Program-made: the position numbers and the translations under genes
Notes under the pieces: generated by a model
Databases searched by the model: none
Told to the model about the DNA's origin: nothing
What the model saw: the letters and a program-made list of their open reading frames with translations, nothing else
In this document: positions 1-10,634 of the stretch, in pieces
Layout: each line of letters begins with the position of its first letter
Position numbering within the stretch: position 1 is the first letter of the stretch
From: Shinella sp. UYSO24
GTDB lineage: Bacteria > Pseudomonadota > Alphaproteobacteria > Rhizobiales > Rhizobiaceae
Direction: 5' to 3'
NCBI GenBank assembly: GCA_902167985.1
Contig: CABHNZ010000005.1
Span: 186,001 to 250,000 of the forward strand
Length of the DNA stretch: 64,000 nucleotides

Positions 1-1
1 C

Positions 2-364
2 GGCAAGATCATTCGCCCGGATGGAGCGCCTGATGCCTCTGCTGTGTCCGATGGGGCTGCGGCGAGCGCACAGGCATCGTCTGAGCCTGCCATGCAGCAG
101 ACGGCAGATGCCGGTGATATTGCGGGCGCCGGGGCAGGGAACGGGCAGGGCGTTGCAGGTTCGGCCACGTCGTCTGCCACATCTGCCGCGTCGCTGGCCA
201 TGCCGGCATCCTTTTCGCGCGCGACCTCTGCCAGCAACGCTACCGACGCTTCGGATCATGACGGCTGGTGTGCTGCGCGCTATCGCTCCTGGCGGTCTGA
301 CGACAATACCTACCAGCCTTTCGATGGCGGACCACGCAAGGCCTGCGTCTCGCCCTATGGCTGA
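2..364 (+). CDS. BA14K family protein, C-terminal part (cut by window edge)
   Basis: The frame is open from the left edge to a TGA at 362-364, so only the C-terminal part is present. The first two thirds are Ala/Ser/Gly-rich and low in complexity. The end, [20 protein letters not shown] followed by a short Cys-containing tail, matches the signature of the BA14K (lectin-like) family, small secreted proteins common in Rhizobiales. Their molecular role is poorly defined; the Brucella member is an immunoreactive, lectin-like protein. The gene is convergent with the LysR gene that ends at 401. The family call rests on the terminal motif only. Confidence 0.7.
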   Translation, partial: GKIIRPDGAPDASAVSDGAAASAQASSEPAMQQTADAGDIAGAGAGNGQGVAGSATSSATSAASLAMPASFSRATSASNATDASDHDGWCAARYRSWRSDDNTYQPFDGGPRKACVSPYG

Positions 365-400
365 TCGCTGCCGCCTGTCGTGGCGGCAAGCCCTTTTTAC

Positions 401-1350
401 TTAACCAGTCTTGCGGAACTTTTCCGGGGCTTTGGCCTCGGGCATTTCATTGTTCTTCAGATCCTGCACGAGCTTGGCAAGCCAGTCGACGAAGACGCGC
501 ACCTTGTTGCTCAGGTGGCGGGTCTGCGGGTAGACGATATAGAGCGGGATCGGTTCGGAGACCCAGTCAGGCAATATCTCGACGAGGTCGCCCTTTTCCA
601 GCGCCTCCTTGACCATGAAACGCGGGCATTGTGCCACGCCCATGCCGGTGATTGCCGCATTGACGTAGGAGCGCGCGTCATTGACCGAAACGACGTAATT
701 GGGCGTGACTTCGATCGTCTCGTCGCCACGGGTGAAATCCATCGTGTAGACCTTGCCGGACTGCGCATGCAGGTAGCCCACCGACATGTGCGTGTCTTCG
801 AGATCGCGGGGATGTTTCGGCGCGCCGAACTTGCCGATGTAGAAGGGTGCGGCAAATGTGTGCATCTTCATCTCGCCCACCTTGCGGGCGATCAGCGACT
901 GGTCCTTCGGCGTGCCGCCGCGCAGCGCGCAGTCGACGTTTTCAGCGATATAGTCCACCAGCCGGTCGCCCACGCCGATATCGAGCTTGATCTGCGGATA
1001 GCGCTGGTAAAAATCGCAGAGTGCCGGGATGACGAGAAGATCGGCGAAGGCGCCGGCCATCTCGACACGCAGGCGCCGGAGGGCTGCGTGTGCGAATTCG
1101 ACAGGCTGCCGTCGAGTTCCTCCAGTTCCTGCAGGATCTGCGTCGCCCGCTCGTAATAGAGCGCGCCGTCGGTCGTTACCATGACGCGACGGGTGGTGCG
1201 GTTGAGGAGCGTCGTCTTCAGATGCCCTTCGAGCGCCTGGACCATGTTGGTCACGGTCGTCTTCGGCATGTTGAGCGTCGTGGCGGCGCGGGTGAAATTG
1301 CCCGTCTCGACCACGCGGACGAAAACCCGCATTGCTGAAAGCTGGTCCAT
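401..1350 (-). CDS. LysR-family transcriptional regulator (one frameshift)
   Basis: A helix-turn-helix region starts at the ATG at 1350 (MDQLSAMRVFVRVVETGNFT, then a recognition helix with KTTVTNMVQALE), followed by a type 2 periplasmic-binding-like effector domain ending at 401. The frame changes near 1085, after residue ~88, and the span (950 nt) is one base short of 317 codons, so one missing base restores a normal ~316-residue LysR protein. It is transcribed away from the hydrolase-efflux operon starting at 1546, the usual arrangement for a LysR regulator and its target, so control of that operon is a reasonable inference. The effector is unknown. Confidence 0.9.
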
Positions 1351-1545
1351 GCTATGGCACCCTTCGCATCATTCGTGTTGCATGATTTATGCTGCGATGC
1401 GGGATTGTCCGTAAATTTGGAATAGTGATGCCCGCAACCGTCAGCTTGTATCATCTGGCGAGGATAATAATATCACGATGCAGGTTGACCGCAAGGTCGA
1501 CGTGTCACAGCGTTCCCTATCAGGGGTTCGCGAGAGGATTTTTCA

Positions 1546-2364
1546 ATGTCGGTGCAGTGGGAAAATGTCGGAATAGACGGGGCAGCAAGCACGCCCGTTC
1601 CCATGCGCCTCTATGACGGCTCTGCCGGGAACGGCGAAAAGGGCCGGGCGAAGGTCAAGGCGCCGCCGCTGGTTCTCTACCTGCGCGGCGGGGCGTTTGA
1701 ACGAGGGCCGCGAGCCGGTGGAATGCCCCATCGGCAAGGCACTGGCGGAAACCGGGGCTGTGGTGCTGGAGGCGGATTATAGCGCCGTCTCGCACAATAT
1801 GTTCCCGAAGGCGATGGAATGCGCCTTTGCGGCGCTGAATTGCCTGTCGAGCCGACGCAAGCAGTTCGGGGCGGCGAAATCGCCGCTTCTGGTGGTCGGC
1901 GACGAGGCCGGCGGCAATGTGGCGGCCGGCGTGGCTCTGAAGGCCCGCGACCAGATGCCGGGAGAATTGACGGGACAGGTTCTTCTGTCGCCGATGATCG
2001 ACCGCTGATGGCCAACCAGTCGTTCCGCCGTGCCGGCGAGATCGGCATGCGGGAAAAGTGGTCGGATGGCTGGAGCCATTATCTCCAGTCCGCCTGCGGC
2101 TTCCAGCATCCCTATGCGGCACCCTGCCTGTGCTCCAGGCTGTCGGGGGTGGCGCCGGCGCTGCTGGTGACGTCGGAAGACGATCCATTGCATGACGAGG
2201 CGCTCGGCTATGCCGACCGGCTCGAGGCGTCGGGCGTATCCGTCCGTCGCCGGGTGTTTGCCAGCGGGAGCGGCTGGACAAGTATCTACGGCAAAGGGGA
2301 AGGCCAATGGATGGCCGAGCTCTGCGCCGAATTTACCGGCTTTGTCCGGGAATTGCGTCAGTAA
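1546..2364 (+). CDS. Alpha/beta hydrolase-fold protein, catalytic residues apparently lost (frameshifted)
   Basis: ATG at 1546 follows GAGAGGA. The reading frame must be joined at ~1700 (two bases lost) and ~2000 (one lost) to give about 273 residues. Family landmarks of the HSL/alpha-beta hydrolase-3 group are visible: an oxyanion-type segment YLRGGAF, the elbow as GDEAGGN, and an acid-site segment SEDDPLHDEA. The nucleophile Ser of the usual GDSAGG is replaced by Glu, and the region where the catalytic His is expected reads VFASGSGW without a His. Both lie in continuous frame, so they are not created by the indels. It is probably the first gene of the efflux operon (68 bp before the MFP gene). 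A non-enzymatic or altered role is an inference. Confidence 0.75.
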
Positions 2365-2431
2365 CGATATGATCCGAATTTGAAGGGACGACGGCCGTCT
2401 TTGACAGGACGACCGACAAGGAGAGTTTGAC

Positions 2432-3606
2432 ATGACATCGACGATCAAGAACTGGGCCCTGTGGGGCACCGGACTGAGCACGGCTGCGCTTATCGCAGGT
2501 GCTTCGATCTATCTCGATATGCCGGCCGGCGCCAATGCGGCTCCGGCTGCCATTGCTGCCCCGCCGGCCGTGCCGGTGACGGTGGCCACGTCGAGCCGAA
2601 GAGTGTTGCCACATGGCAGGCGTTTTCCGGCCGTCTGGAAGCGGTCGACCGGGTGCAGGTCCGCCCCCGTGTCGAAGGCGCGGTGGAAGCCGTGCATTTC
2701 CGCGAAGGGTCGCTGGTGAAGGCCGGCGATCTGCTCGTCACCATCGATCCGGCGCCTTACCGCGCCGCGGTCGATCAGGCGGAAGGGCAGGTGGCCTCGG
2801 CCGAAGCGAAGCTCGATTACGCAAGGGCCGAGCTTGACCGTGGCAAGACGCTTGTCGCCAAGAACACGATCTCGCAGAGCGATCTGGCGCAGCGGCAGAG
2901 CAACCAGCTCGAAGCGGTCGCCGCACTGCGGTCGGCCGAGGCGCAGCTGACGGTTGCCCGCCTCAATCTTGGTTATACCGAGATCCGTGCACCGATCGCC
3001 GGCCGCGTCGGCCGTATCGAGGTGACTGTCGGCAATCTGGTTGCCGCCGGCTCCTCCTCGACGCCGCTGACGACCATCGTCTCCGTCGATCCGATCTATG
3101 CCAGCTTCGACGCCAGCGAGGATCTCGTCTCGCGCATCCTTGCCGAACTGCCGGCCAAGGACGGGCTTGCCGATATCGGTGAGGTGCCGGTGGAAATCTC
3201 GACGCTTGACGGCAATGCCAAGCCGCTGACCGGCAAGCTGCAGCTCATTGACAATGAGGTGAATGCGTCTTCGGGCACGATCCGGGTGCGCGCCACCTTC
3301 GACAATCCCGAGGGACGGCTGATCCCCGGCCAGTTCGTGCGCGTCAGCATGGGCCAGCCGAAGGCGGAAAACCATCTTCTCGTCAGCGAGAAGGCGATCG
3401 GCACGGATCAGGACAAGAAGTTCGTCTTCGTCGTCGATGCCAAGGATACGGTTGCCTATCGTCAGGTGTCGCTCGGCTCGTCGGTCGATGGCATGCGGAT
3501 CGTCGAGAAGGGGCTTTCCCCGGGCGACCGGATCGTCGTCAACGGCTTGCAGCGGATCCGGCCGGGTGCCGTCGTTGCACCGCAGGAAGATGTCGCCGCC
3601 AAGTGA
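2432..3606 (+). CDS. RND efflux periplasmic adaptor (membrane fusion protein), one frameshift
   Basis: The N-terminus at 2432 has one hydrophobic segment (residues ~8-27) followed by an Ala/Pro-rich linker, consistent with export and inner-membrane anchoring. After a one-base loss near 2600 the frame carries the lipoyl/barrel-sandwich halves (VEAVHFREGSLVKAGDLL; YTEIRAPIAGRVGRIEV), an alpha-helical hairpin between them, and a beta-barrel/MP domain ending GDRIVVNGLQRIRPG. This is the HlyD/AcrA-type adaptor that links an RND pump to an outer membrane channel. The pump gene follows; no outer membrane factor gene is in the operon. The length is ~391 residues, normal for the family. Substrate cannot be told from sequence. 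Confidence 0.92.
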
Positions 3607-3682
3607 CGCTTTCGGACTAAGCATTTCGCCGGCCTGAGAACACTATCAGGGCCGCCCCACAATCGCAGAGAATGCCACCGCT

Positions 3683-3701
3683 CGCGGACCTCGGGTCCGC
3701 G
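3683..3701 (+). other. Perfect intercistronic hairpin between adaptor and RND pump genes
   Basis: CGCGGACC-TCG-GGTCCGCG is an 8-bp perfect stem with a 3-base loop in the 143-bp gap between the two efflux genes. No T-run follows, so it is not a classical terminator; it could stabilise or process the mRNA. Confidence 0.5.
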
Positions 3702-3749
3702 GGGCCGAGGGTTTCTGCACCCTGTTTGCCCTGGAGAGAGGGTTCACCC

Positions 3750-6700
3750 ATGAACATTTCCCGCTTTTTCGTCGACAGGCCCGTCTTTGCGGCGGTCCTT
3801 TCGGTGCTCATCCTGGTGGCCGGCCTGATCGGGCTTCGGTCGCTGCCGATCTCGGAATATCCCGAGGTCGTCCCGCCATCGATCGTCGTGCGCGCCACCT
3901 ATCCGGGCGCCAACCCGAAGGTCATTGCCGAGACTGTCGCCACCCCGCTCGAAGAGCAGATCAACGGCGTCGAAGGCATGCTCTACATGAACAGCCAGGC
4001 GACGTCGGACGGCGTCCTGAACCTGACCGTCACGTTCAAGCTCGGCACCGACCCGGACAAGGCCCAGCAGCTGGTGCAGAACCGCGTGTCGCAGGCCGAG
4101 CCGCGCCTGCCGGACGAGGTGAAGTCGCTCGGCGTCACCACGGTCAAATCCTCGCCCGACCTGATGATGGTCGTGCATCTGGTTTCGACCGGCGACCGCT
4201 ATGACCTCACCTATCTGCGCAACTACGCCACGTTGAACGTCAAGGACCGGCTGGCCCGCATCGATGGTGTCGGTCAGGTGCAGATCTTCGGTTCGGGCGA
4301 TTATTCGATGCGGATCTGGATCGACCCGCAGAAGGCCGCCGAGCATTCGCTTTCGGCGGGTGATATCGCCACTGCCGTGCGCGGCCAGAACGTCCAGGCT
4401 GCCGCCGGTACGATCGGCGCCTCGCCGAGCATTCCCGGCCTCGACCTGCAGCTCAACGTCAATGCCCAGGGCCGCCTTTCGACGCCCGAGCAGTTTGGCA
4501 ATATCATCGTCAAGACCGGTGCGAATGGCGAGATCACCCGCCTGCGGGATGTTGCCCGTATCGAGATGGGGGCGGCCGACTATTCGCTGCGCTCGCTGCT
4601 CGACGGCAAGGATGCCGTGGCGATCCCGATCTTCCAGGCGCCGGGCTCGAACGCGATCGCGATTTCGGATGCCGTGCATTCGACGATGGAACAGCTGCAG
4701 AAGGCCATGCCTGACGGCGTGAAATACGAAATCGTCTATGACACGACCGAGTTCGTGCGCGCCTCGATCGACAAGGTCATCGATACGCTGCTCGAAGCCA
4801 TCGCGCTCGTCGTCATCGTCGTCATTCTCTTCCTGCAGACATGGCGCGCTCGATCATTCCGCTGATCGCGGTTCCCGTCTCGATCATCGGCACGTTTGCC
4901 GTCATGTATGTCTTCGGCTTCTCGATCAACGCGCTCAGCCTCTTCGGCCTTGTGCTGGCGATCGGCATCGTCGTCGATGACGCGATCGTCGTCGTGGAAA
5001 ATGTCGAGCGCAATATCGAGAACGGCCTGTCGCCGCGTGATGCGACCTACCGCGCCATGCGGGAAGTCTCCGGCCCGATCATCGCTATCGCGCTGGTTCT
5101 GGTCGCCGTCTTCGTGCCGCTGGCCTTCATCTCCGGCCTGTCGGGCCAGTTCTACCGGCAGTTCGCACTGACGATCGCGATCTCGACCGTCATCTCCGCC
5201 TTCAACTCGCTCACCCTTTCGCCGGCTCTGGCGGCACTTCTTCTGAAGGGCCATCATGCCAAGAAGGACGGGCTGACGCGGGTGATGGATTTTCTGCTCG
5301 GCTGGTTCTTCCGCCGCTTCAATCGTGGCTTCAGCGCCATGTCGAACGGCTACGGCAAGACGGTCGGCGGGCTGTTGTCGCGCAGAAGCATCGTCATGGT
5401 CATCTATCTGGCGCTGATCGGTGCGACCTACAGCATGTTCAATGCGGTGCCGGGCGGCTTCGTGCCGGCGCAGGACAAGCAGTATCTGATCGGCTTTGCG
5501 CAGCTGCCTGACGGCGCCACGCTCGACCGCACAGATGATGTCATCCGCCGCATGAGCGAGATCGCCATGAAGCAGCCGGGCGTCAAGAATGCGATTGCCT
5601 TCCCGGGCCTGTCGATCAACGGCTTTACCAATGGTTCGAATGCCGGTGTCGTCTTCGTCGTGCTCGACGATTTCGCCAAGCGCAAGGATCCGTCGCTTTC
5701 GGGCGGTGCGATCGCCATGCAGCTGAACCAGAAGTTCGGCGCCATCCAGGATGCGTTCATCGCCATGTTCCCGCCGCCGCCGGTCAATGGTCTCGGCTCG
5801 ACGGGCGGCTTCAAGCTGCAGATCGAGGATCGCGCCGGCTTCGGCTACCAGACGCTGGACGAGGCAACCAAGGCCGTGCTTGCCAAGGCCTACCAGACGC
5901 CGGAACTGACGGGGGTCTATTCGAGCTTCCAGATCAACGTGCCGCAGCTCTATGCGGATCTCGATCGGGCCAAGGCCGAACAGCTCGGCGTTTCCGTCTC
6001 CGACGTGTTCGAAACGCTGCAGATCTATCTCGGTTCGCTCTATGTCAACGACTTCAACGCCTTCGGCCGGACCTATTCGGTGCGCCTGCAGGCGGACGCG
6101 AAGTTCCGCGCCCATGCCGACGATATCGGCCAGCTGAAGGTCCGTTCGCAATCGGGTGAGATGATCCCGCTTGCAGCTCTCCTCAAGGTGGAAGAGACAG
6201 CCGGCCCGGAACGCACGACCCGCTATAACGGCTTCCTGTCTGCGGATATCAACGGCGCTCCGGCTCCGGGCTATTCCTCCGGCCAGGCGCAGGCAGCGAT
6301 CGAGAAGATCCTCAAGGAGACGCTGCCATCCGGCGTCGACTACGAGTGGACGGACCTGACCTACCAGCAGATCCTTGCGGGCGATTCCTCCGTGGTCGTC
6401 TTCCCGCTGGCACTGCTCCTCGTCTTCCTCGTGCTGGCTGCCCAGTATGAAAGCCTCACCCTGCCGATCGCGATCGTGATGATCGTGCCGATGGGCGTGC
6501 TTGCCGCACTCACCGGCGTGTGGCTGACGGGTGGCGACAACAACATCTTCACCCAGATCGGCTGGTGGTGCTTGTCGGTCTGTCGGCGAAGAATGCCATC
6601 CTGATCGTGGAATTTGCCCGCGAGCTGGAATTCGAAGGCCGCACGCCCTTCAAGGCGGCGGTGGAAGCAAGCCGGCTGCGCCTGCGGCCGATCCTGATGA

Positions 6701-6987
6701 CCTCGATGGCCTTCATCATGGGTGTCGTGCCGCTGGTCGTTTCCACCGGTGCGGGTTCGGAAATGCGCGCCGCCATGGGTGTCGCGGTGTTCTCCGGCAT
6801 GATCGGCGTCACCTTCTTCGGCATCTTCATGACGCCGGTCTTCTACACGCTGGCTCGGGCTTTGACGGGCAATCGCCCGCTGCGTCAGCACGGCGACAGC
6901 TCGATGGCGGAAAGCCACGAGCCCGCCGATCCGAATGGAGGTCACAAGAGCTCGGAGGCGGCACACGCGCTCTCTCCGGCGGAGTGA
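3750..6987 (+). CDS. RND-family multidrug efflux pump, inner membrane permease (two frameshifts)
   Basis: The ATG at 3750 (MNISRFFVDRPVFAAVLSVL) follows GGAGAGAGGG. Losing single bases near 4845 (after ...FLQTWRA) and 6562 (after ...FTQIG) splits the frame; restored length is ~1079 residues, typical of AcrB/MexF/BepE-type HAE1 pumps. Visible are the first membrane helix, two large periplasmic porter regions, the TM4 proton-relay segment GIVVDDAIVVVENVER with its Asp pair, and the C-terminal membrane bundle (LVGLSAKNAILIVEFARELE). It exports hydrophobic or amphiphilic compounds using the proton gradient together with the adaptor at 2432. It is followed by a strong terminator. Confidence 0.95.
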
Positions 6988-6995
6988 CGCCTCCG

Positions 6996-7046
6996 GCCGC
7001 GCGGATCCTCCCTAGACGTCCTGCCCCAGGGATCCGCGCGGCTTTT
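6996..7046 (+). terminator. Rho-independent terminator of the efflux operon
   Basis: A 13-bp perfect stem, GCCGCGCGGATCC pairing with GGATCCGCGCGGC, is followed by TTTT. It starts 8 bases after the pump stop codon. Confidence 0.8.
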
Positions 7047-7108
7047 ATTCCTCGCCAATCAGCAACCGCGGTTGCTTCGCGTTGAAAGGATGGGTAGGTC
7101 TCGGGGGC

Positions 7109-7819
7109 ATGCTTTCCCCAATGCTGGAGCTTCCCACCTTGTCAGACGCATCCTCTTCCACCCTCATCCTGCCTGAAAAATCCTTTGCCGGTTTCCTCTT
7201 CGACATGGACGGCACGATCCTGAATTCGATCGCCGCCGCAGAACGGGTGTGGAGCCGCTGGGCCGAAGGCATGGGGCTCGATGTGGTGAAATTCCTGCCC
7301 TATATGCATGGCAAGCGCGGCATTGACACGATCAGCTCGCTCAACCTGCCGGGCATCGATCCGCAGGTCGAGGCCGACAAGGTTCTGGCCGGCGAGATCG
7401 AGGATGTCGAAGGCGTCGTGCCGATCCCCGGTGCGGTGGAATTTCTGGCGGCACTTCCGCCGGAACAATGGTCGATCGTTACTTCGTCGCCGCTGCCGCT
7501 TGCCAAGCGCCGGCTGGCGGCTGCCGGTATTCCGGAACCCGCCCGTTTCGTCACCGCCGAGGATGTCACGATCGGCAAGCCGAACCCGCAGGGCTATCTG
7601 CTCGGTGCCAAGCGTCTCGGCGTCTCGCCGCAGGACGTTCTGGTGTTCGAGGATGTTCTCGCCGGTGTGCAGGCGGGCGAGGGCGCAGGCTCCGAAGTGA
7701 TGGTGATCGCCGAGACCCATTCGCACCCGATCGAGGGCGGCAGCTACCGGATCAAGAACTATCTCGGCCTTGCGCCGCAGGTGGAAGACGGCCGGATCCG
7801 GATCATCCGGCAGGGCTGA
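7109..7819 (+). CDS. HAD-superfamily phosphatase (subfamily IA)
   Basis: The aspartate nucleophile motif FLFDMDGTILNS lies near residue 30, motif II is in WSIVTSSP, the Lys of motif III in IGKPNPQGYL, and the acidic motif IV in VLVFEDVLAGVQAGEGAG. This is the glycerol-3-phosphatase / 2-deoxyglucose-6-phosphatase type, a cytoplasmic small-sugar-phosphate phosphatase; the exact substrate is not determinable. ATGs occur in frame at 7109 and 7121; 7109 follows a G-rich stretch and is preferred. The gene is intact and appears monocistronic, with a terminator directly after it. Confidence 0.88.
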   Translation: MLSPMLELPTLSDASSSTLILPEKSFAGFLFDMDGTILNSIAAAERVWSRWAEGMGLDVVKFLPYMHGKRGIDTISSLNLPGIDPQVEADKVLAGEIEDVEGVVPIPGAVEFLAALPPEQWSIVTSSPLPLAKRRLAAAGIPEPARFVTAEDVTIGKPNPQGYLLGAKRLGVSPQDVLVFEDVLAGVQAGEGAGSEVMVIAETHSHPIEGGSYRIKNYLGLAPQVEDGRIRIIRQG

Positions 7820-7827
7820 GTCCGGTC

Positions 7828-7858
7828 AGGCTGGCGTTCATTCGCTCGCCAGCCTTTT
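7828..7858. terminator. Terminator between HAD phosphatase and convergent permease
   Basis: AGGCTGGCG pairs with CGCCAGCCT across a 10-base loop, followed by TTTT on the plus strand. It lies 8 bases after the phosphatase stop and 20 bases from the stop of the convergent permease. Confidence 0.7.
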
Positions 7859-7878
7859 CCGTTCCGCTCCGAGTTATA

Positions 7879-9270
7879 TCACGCGTTCTGGCCGACCGTC
7901 TTCATGATGCTGACGGTGGCAAACCAGAGAACGATGCCGAGCCCGATCAGGGCGGCGGCAATCGCATACTGGATCGGATCGCGACCGCTCCAGGGGCCGG
8001 CGAGAAAGATGCAGGTGATGGCGCCGAGGACCGGAAGTGCGGTCGGCGTGCGAAAATGCTTGTGGCCGACCTTGTCCTTGCGCAGCACCAGAACCGCGAC
8101 ATTGACGACGGCGAAGACGCAGAGAAGCAGCAGCGATGTCGTGCCTCCGAGTGCGGGCACGCCGCCGGCAAAGAGAATGAGCGCCACCGCCAGAAGCGAC
8201 GTGAAGATGATGGCGATATAGGGCGTGCGGCGGCCGGCATGCACCTTGCCCAGCACATCCGGCACGACACCCTGTCTGGCCATGCCGTAGATGAGGCGGC
8301 TTGCCATCATCATGTTGATGAGCGCCGAATTAGCGACGGCGAACATGGTGATGAGCGCGAATATGCCGACCGGGAAGGAGGGCGCGCCGGTCTGGATGAC
8401 TTTCAGGAGCGGCGTCTCGCCCTGACCAAGCTGATCGGCCGGCACGAGCGTGATCGCCGAGATGGCGACGAGGATGTAAATGACGCCGGTGATCGTCAGG
8501 CCGGCGAGCAGCACTTTCGGAAAGAGCCGGCTCGGGTTCTTGCATTCCTCGGCCATGTTGACCGAATCCTCGAAGCCGACCATGGCGAAGAAGGCGAGTG
8601 CGGTTGCCGCGACCACCGGCCAGAACGTGCCGGTGCCTTCGGGCGTTGCAAATGTCCAGGCGCGCGAGACATCGCCTTCGCCGCCGGCAATCGCCCAGAA
8701 GCCGATACCGATGATGATCAGCAGGCCGGTCAGTTCGACGATGGTCAGCACGACATTGAGTTTGACGCTTTCACCGACGCCGCGGAAATTGACCGCGGCG
8801 ACGAGAGCAATGAAGCCCGTCGCGATCAGCGGTACGCCCCAGGCGCCGAGATCAAGCCCGAGCGATGTGGTGAAATTGGCGGCGAAGGCGCGCGATGCGG
8901 TGGCGGCCGAGGTGATGCCGGAGGACATCACGGCAAAGGCGATGATGAAGGTGAGGAAATGGATGCCGAAGGCCTTGTGGGTGTAAAGTGCTGCACCGGC
9001 GGCCTGCGGATATTTGGTGACGAGTTCGAGATAGCTGCAGGCCGTCAGCATGGCGACCGCAAAGGCGATCAGGAAGGGCAGCCAGACGACGCCGCCGACT
9101 TCTGCGGCGACCTGGCCGGTCAGCGCATAGATGCCGGTTCCGAGAATATCGCCGACGATGAAGAGAAGCAGAAGGCCGGGGCCCATGACGCGCTTCAGTT
9201 CTGTCGATTGCCGTTCGGGCGATTGCTCCTGATTATCGCCTGTCGGCGGCTTTCCGGTGGGTGCCTGCAT
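7879..9270 (-). CDS. APC-superfamily amino acid permease
   Basis: A single intact frame encodes ~463 residues with about twelve hydrophobic segments. The first membrane helix carries the substrate-binding signature GDILGTGIYALTG typical of amino acid/polyamine/organocation antiporters, and helix 6 contains AFFAMVGFEDSVNMAEE. It therefore imports or exchanges an amino acid or related amine at the inner membrane. ATGs occur at 9288 and 9270; an AGAGGA ribosome site sits properly spaced before 9270, so that start is chosen. The N-terminal ~25 residues are polar and Gln/Pro-rich. It is divergent from pmtA with 166 bp between, and no operon partner is visible. Confidence 0.88.
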   Translation of the reverse strand: MQAPTGKPPTGDNQEQSPERQSTELKRVMGPGLLLLFIVGDILGTGIYALTGQVAAEVGGVVWLPFLIAFAVAMLTACSYLELVTKYPQAAGAALYTHKAFGIHFLTFIIAFAVMSSGITSAATASRAFAANFTTSLGLDLGAWGVPLIATGFIALVAAVNFRGVGESVKLNVVLTIVELTGLLIIIGIGFWAIAGGEGDVSRAWTFATPEGTGTFWPVVAATALAFFAMVGFEDSVNMAEECKNPSRLFPKVLLAGLTITGVIYILVAISAITLVPADQLGQGETPLLKVIQTGAPSFPVGIFALITMFAVANSALINMMMASRLIYGMARQGVVPDVLGKVHAGRRTPYIAIIFTSLLAVALILFAGGVPALGGTTSLLLLCVFAVVNVAVLVLRKDKVGHKHFRTPTALPVLGAITCIFLAGPWSGRDPIQYAIAAALIGLGIVLWFATVSIMKTVGQNA

Positions 9271-9436
9271 GGTCGTTTTCCTCTCCATCTGATCGCAGGA
9301 TCAATGGCGGGATGGCCACATTGTTCCCAAATCGCAACGGCTGGGCGGTAGGTGCCTTGATTTCGTACCATTTCGGTTGTGCCTTTGTGCGGTGCGAACG
9401 GGTACGGTGCCAAGGTTGATTCCGGGGAGGCCGGAC

Positions 9437-10186
9437 ATGGCCGACGCACCGATGGAATTCCGTGATACCGAGATGGCTATGGAGGCCGGCAATGGCATGG
9501 ATGAACCTCTTGCGGTGCAGCTTTCGGCGGCGCAGCGCGCTTGCCGCCACTGACGGCGCCACCATGCCGGATGGCGCCATGCTGGCCGGGGAACCGGGTG
9601 TGGGCGTCTCCGGCGGCTTTGCCGATTTTCTCCACTTCTTCCGCTCCTGGGTGACGAACCCGCTGCGTGTGGCGGCCATCGCGCCCTCGGGCGATCCGCT
9701 TGCAAGGCTGATGACGCAGGAGATCGAGCCGTTCGACGGGCCGATCGTGGAGCTTGGTCCGGGCACGGGCGTGTTCACCCGCGCGCTTCTGGCGCGGGGC
9801 ATTGCCGAAAGCGAGCTGACGCTGATCGAATTCGGCGGCGAATTCCTGCCGGGGCTCCAACGCCGCTTTCCCGACGCGCGGATCGTGCAGATGGATGCGG
9901 CCGAACTCGGCGAGGCCGGTCTCTTCGAGACGCGCTGCGTGGGCGCGGTCGTCAGCGGCTTGCCGCTTCTCTCCATGTCGCCGGCGAAGGTGGAGGGCAT
10001 TCTTTCCGGCGCTTCTCAACCCTTCGAGAAGGTGGTGCCGTCTATCAGTTCACCTATGGCCCGCGTTGCCCGGTGCCGCGCCCGATCCTCGACCGGCTCG
10101 GGCTGGAAGCGACCCATATCGGCGGTACCGTCCGTAACCTACCACCGGCGGCCGTCTACCGGATCTTTCGGCGCTGCGAGGGGTGA
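9437..10186 (+). CDS. pmtA: Phospholipid N-methyltransferase, PmtA-type (frameshifted)
   Basis: A class I SAM-dependent methyltransferase: motif I is IVELGPGTGVFTRALLARG, followed by an acidic residue in LTLIEFGGEF and the family segment VVSGLPLLSM. This matches the rhizobial Pmt enzymes that methylate phosphatidylethanolamine stepwise to phosphatidylcholine at the membrane. The ATG at 9437 has a GGAGG site; joining needs a GC dinucleotide lost near 9537 and one base near 10016, which together give exactly 251 codons. Starting at 9564 instead would give ~207 residues, nearer the usual Pmt length. The frame ends ...VYRIFRRCEG. It is convergent with the toxin gene. Confidence 0.82.
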
Positions 10187-10235
10187 GGGGGGCGCGAAAC
10201 AAGCGGCCCATGTCTGGAAGAGGTGGCTGAGTTCG

Positions 10236-10592
10236 TCAGTCCTTCGGACCGTGGATCGGCCCATCCGGGATGCTTTGCTCGGTACTCCCGAGGTCTGCGT
10301 CGTTAAGAACATCTGACGGCGCGCGGGCATCTTTTTGGCGAGCATCGCGGATTGCCGCTATTTCGACGATGCCGGCTTTCACACGGATCGTCAGGATCAA
10401 GGGCGGCATGCTGACCCGTCGGGTTCCGGGTATAAGACCCGCTTCCGTCATGTTCGGGTAATCGGCAAGCAGGTGTTTTTGCCGCTCCAGCCGTTCAACC
10501 AGTTTTCGCGCAGCCGCCGGATTGATGTCTGCCAATTCGGCGATGCGTTTGAGAAACCAGCGCTCTGCACTCGGCGACAGGCGCACGCGCAT
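10236..10592 (-). CDS. RelE/ParE-superfamily toxin of a type II toxin-antitoxin pair
   Basis: The 118-residue frame begins MRVRLSPSAERWFLKRIAEL, the amphipathic N-terminal helix of ParE/RelE toxins, and continues with the beta-sheet region (LIPGTRRVSM, LILTIRVKAGIVEIAAIRDAR) that carries the conserved Arg-rich end. It follows the RHH antitoxin gene on the same strand with 42 bp between when the ATG at 10592 is used; an overlapping TTG at 10634 is an alternative start. Family members poison gyrase (ParE) or cleave mRNA on the ribosome (RelE), and which applies here cannot be told. The gene is intact. Confidence 0.75.
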   Translation of the reverse strand: MRVRLSPSAERWFLKRIAELADINPAAARKLVERLERQKHLLADYPNMTEAGLIPGTRRVSMPPLILTIRVKAGIVEIAAIRDARQKDARAPSDVLNDADLGSTEQSIPDGPIHGPKD

Positions 10593-10634
10593 TGTTAGCC
10601 GGCCCTGCGCTGCCGGTTGTTTCGGCGGCAGCAA

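Noticed and set aside
1546..2364. Pseudogene status for the hydrolase and other frame-broken genes
   Set aside because: Frame breaks occur at similar density in essential genes and are each repaired by one or two bases, so decay is not needed to explain them.
7468..9351. Long plus-strand open frame opposite the APC permease
   Set aside because: Composition (Asp/Gly/Arg/His-rich, no hydrophobic pattern) is that of an antisense shadow; the minus-strand permease has clear membrane helices and motifs.
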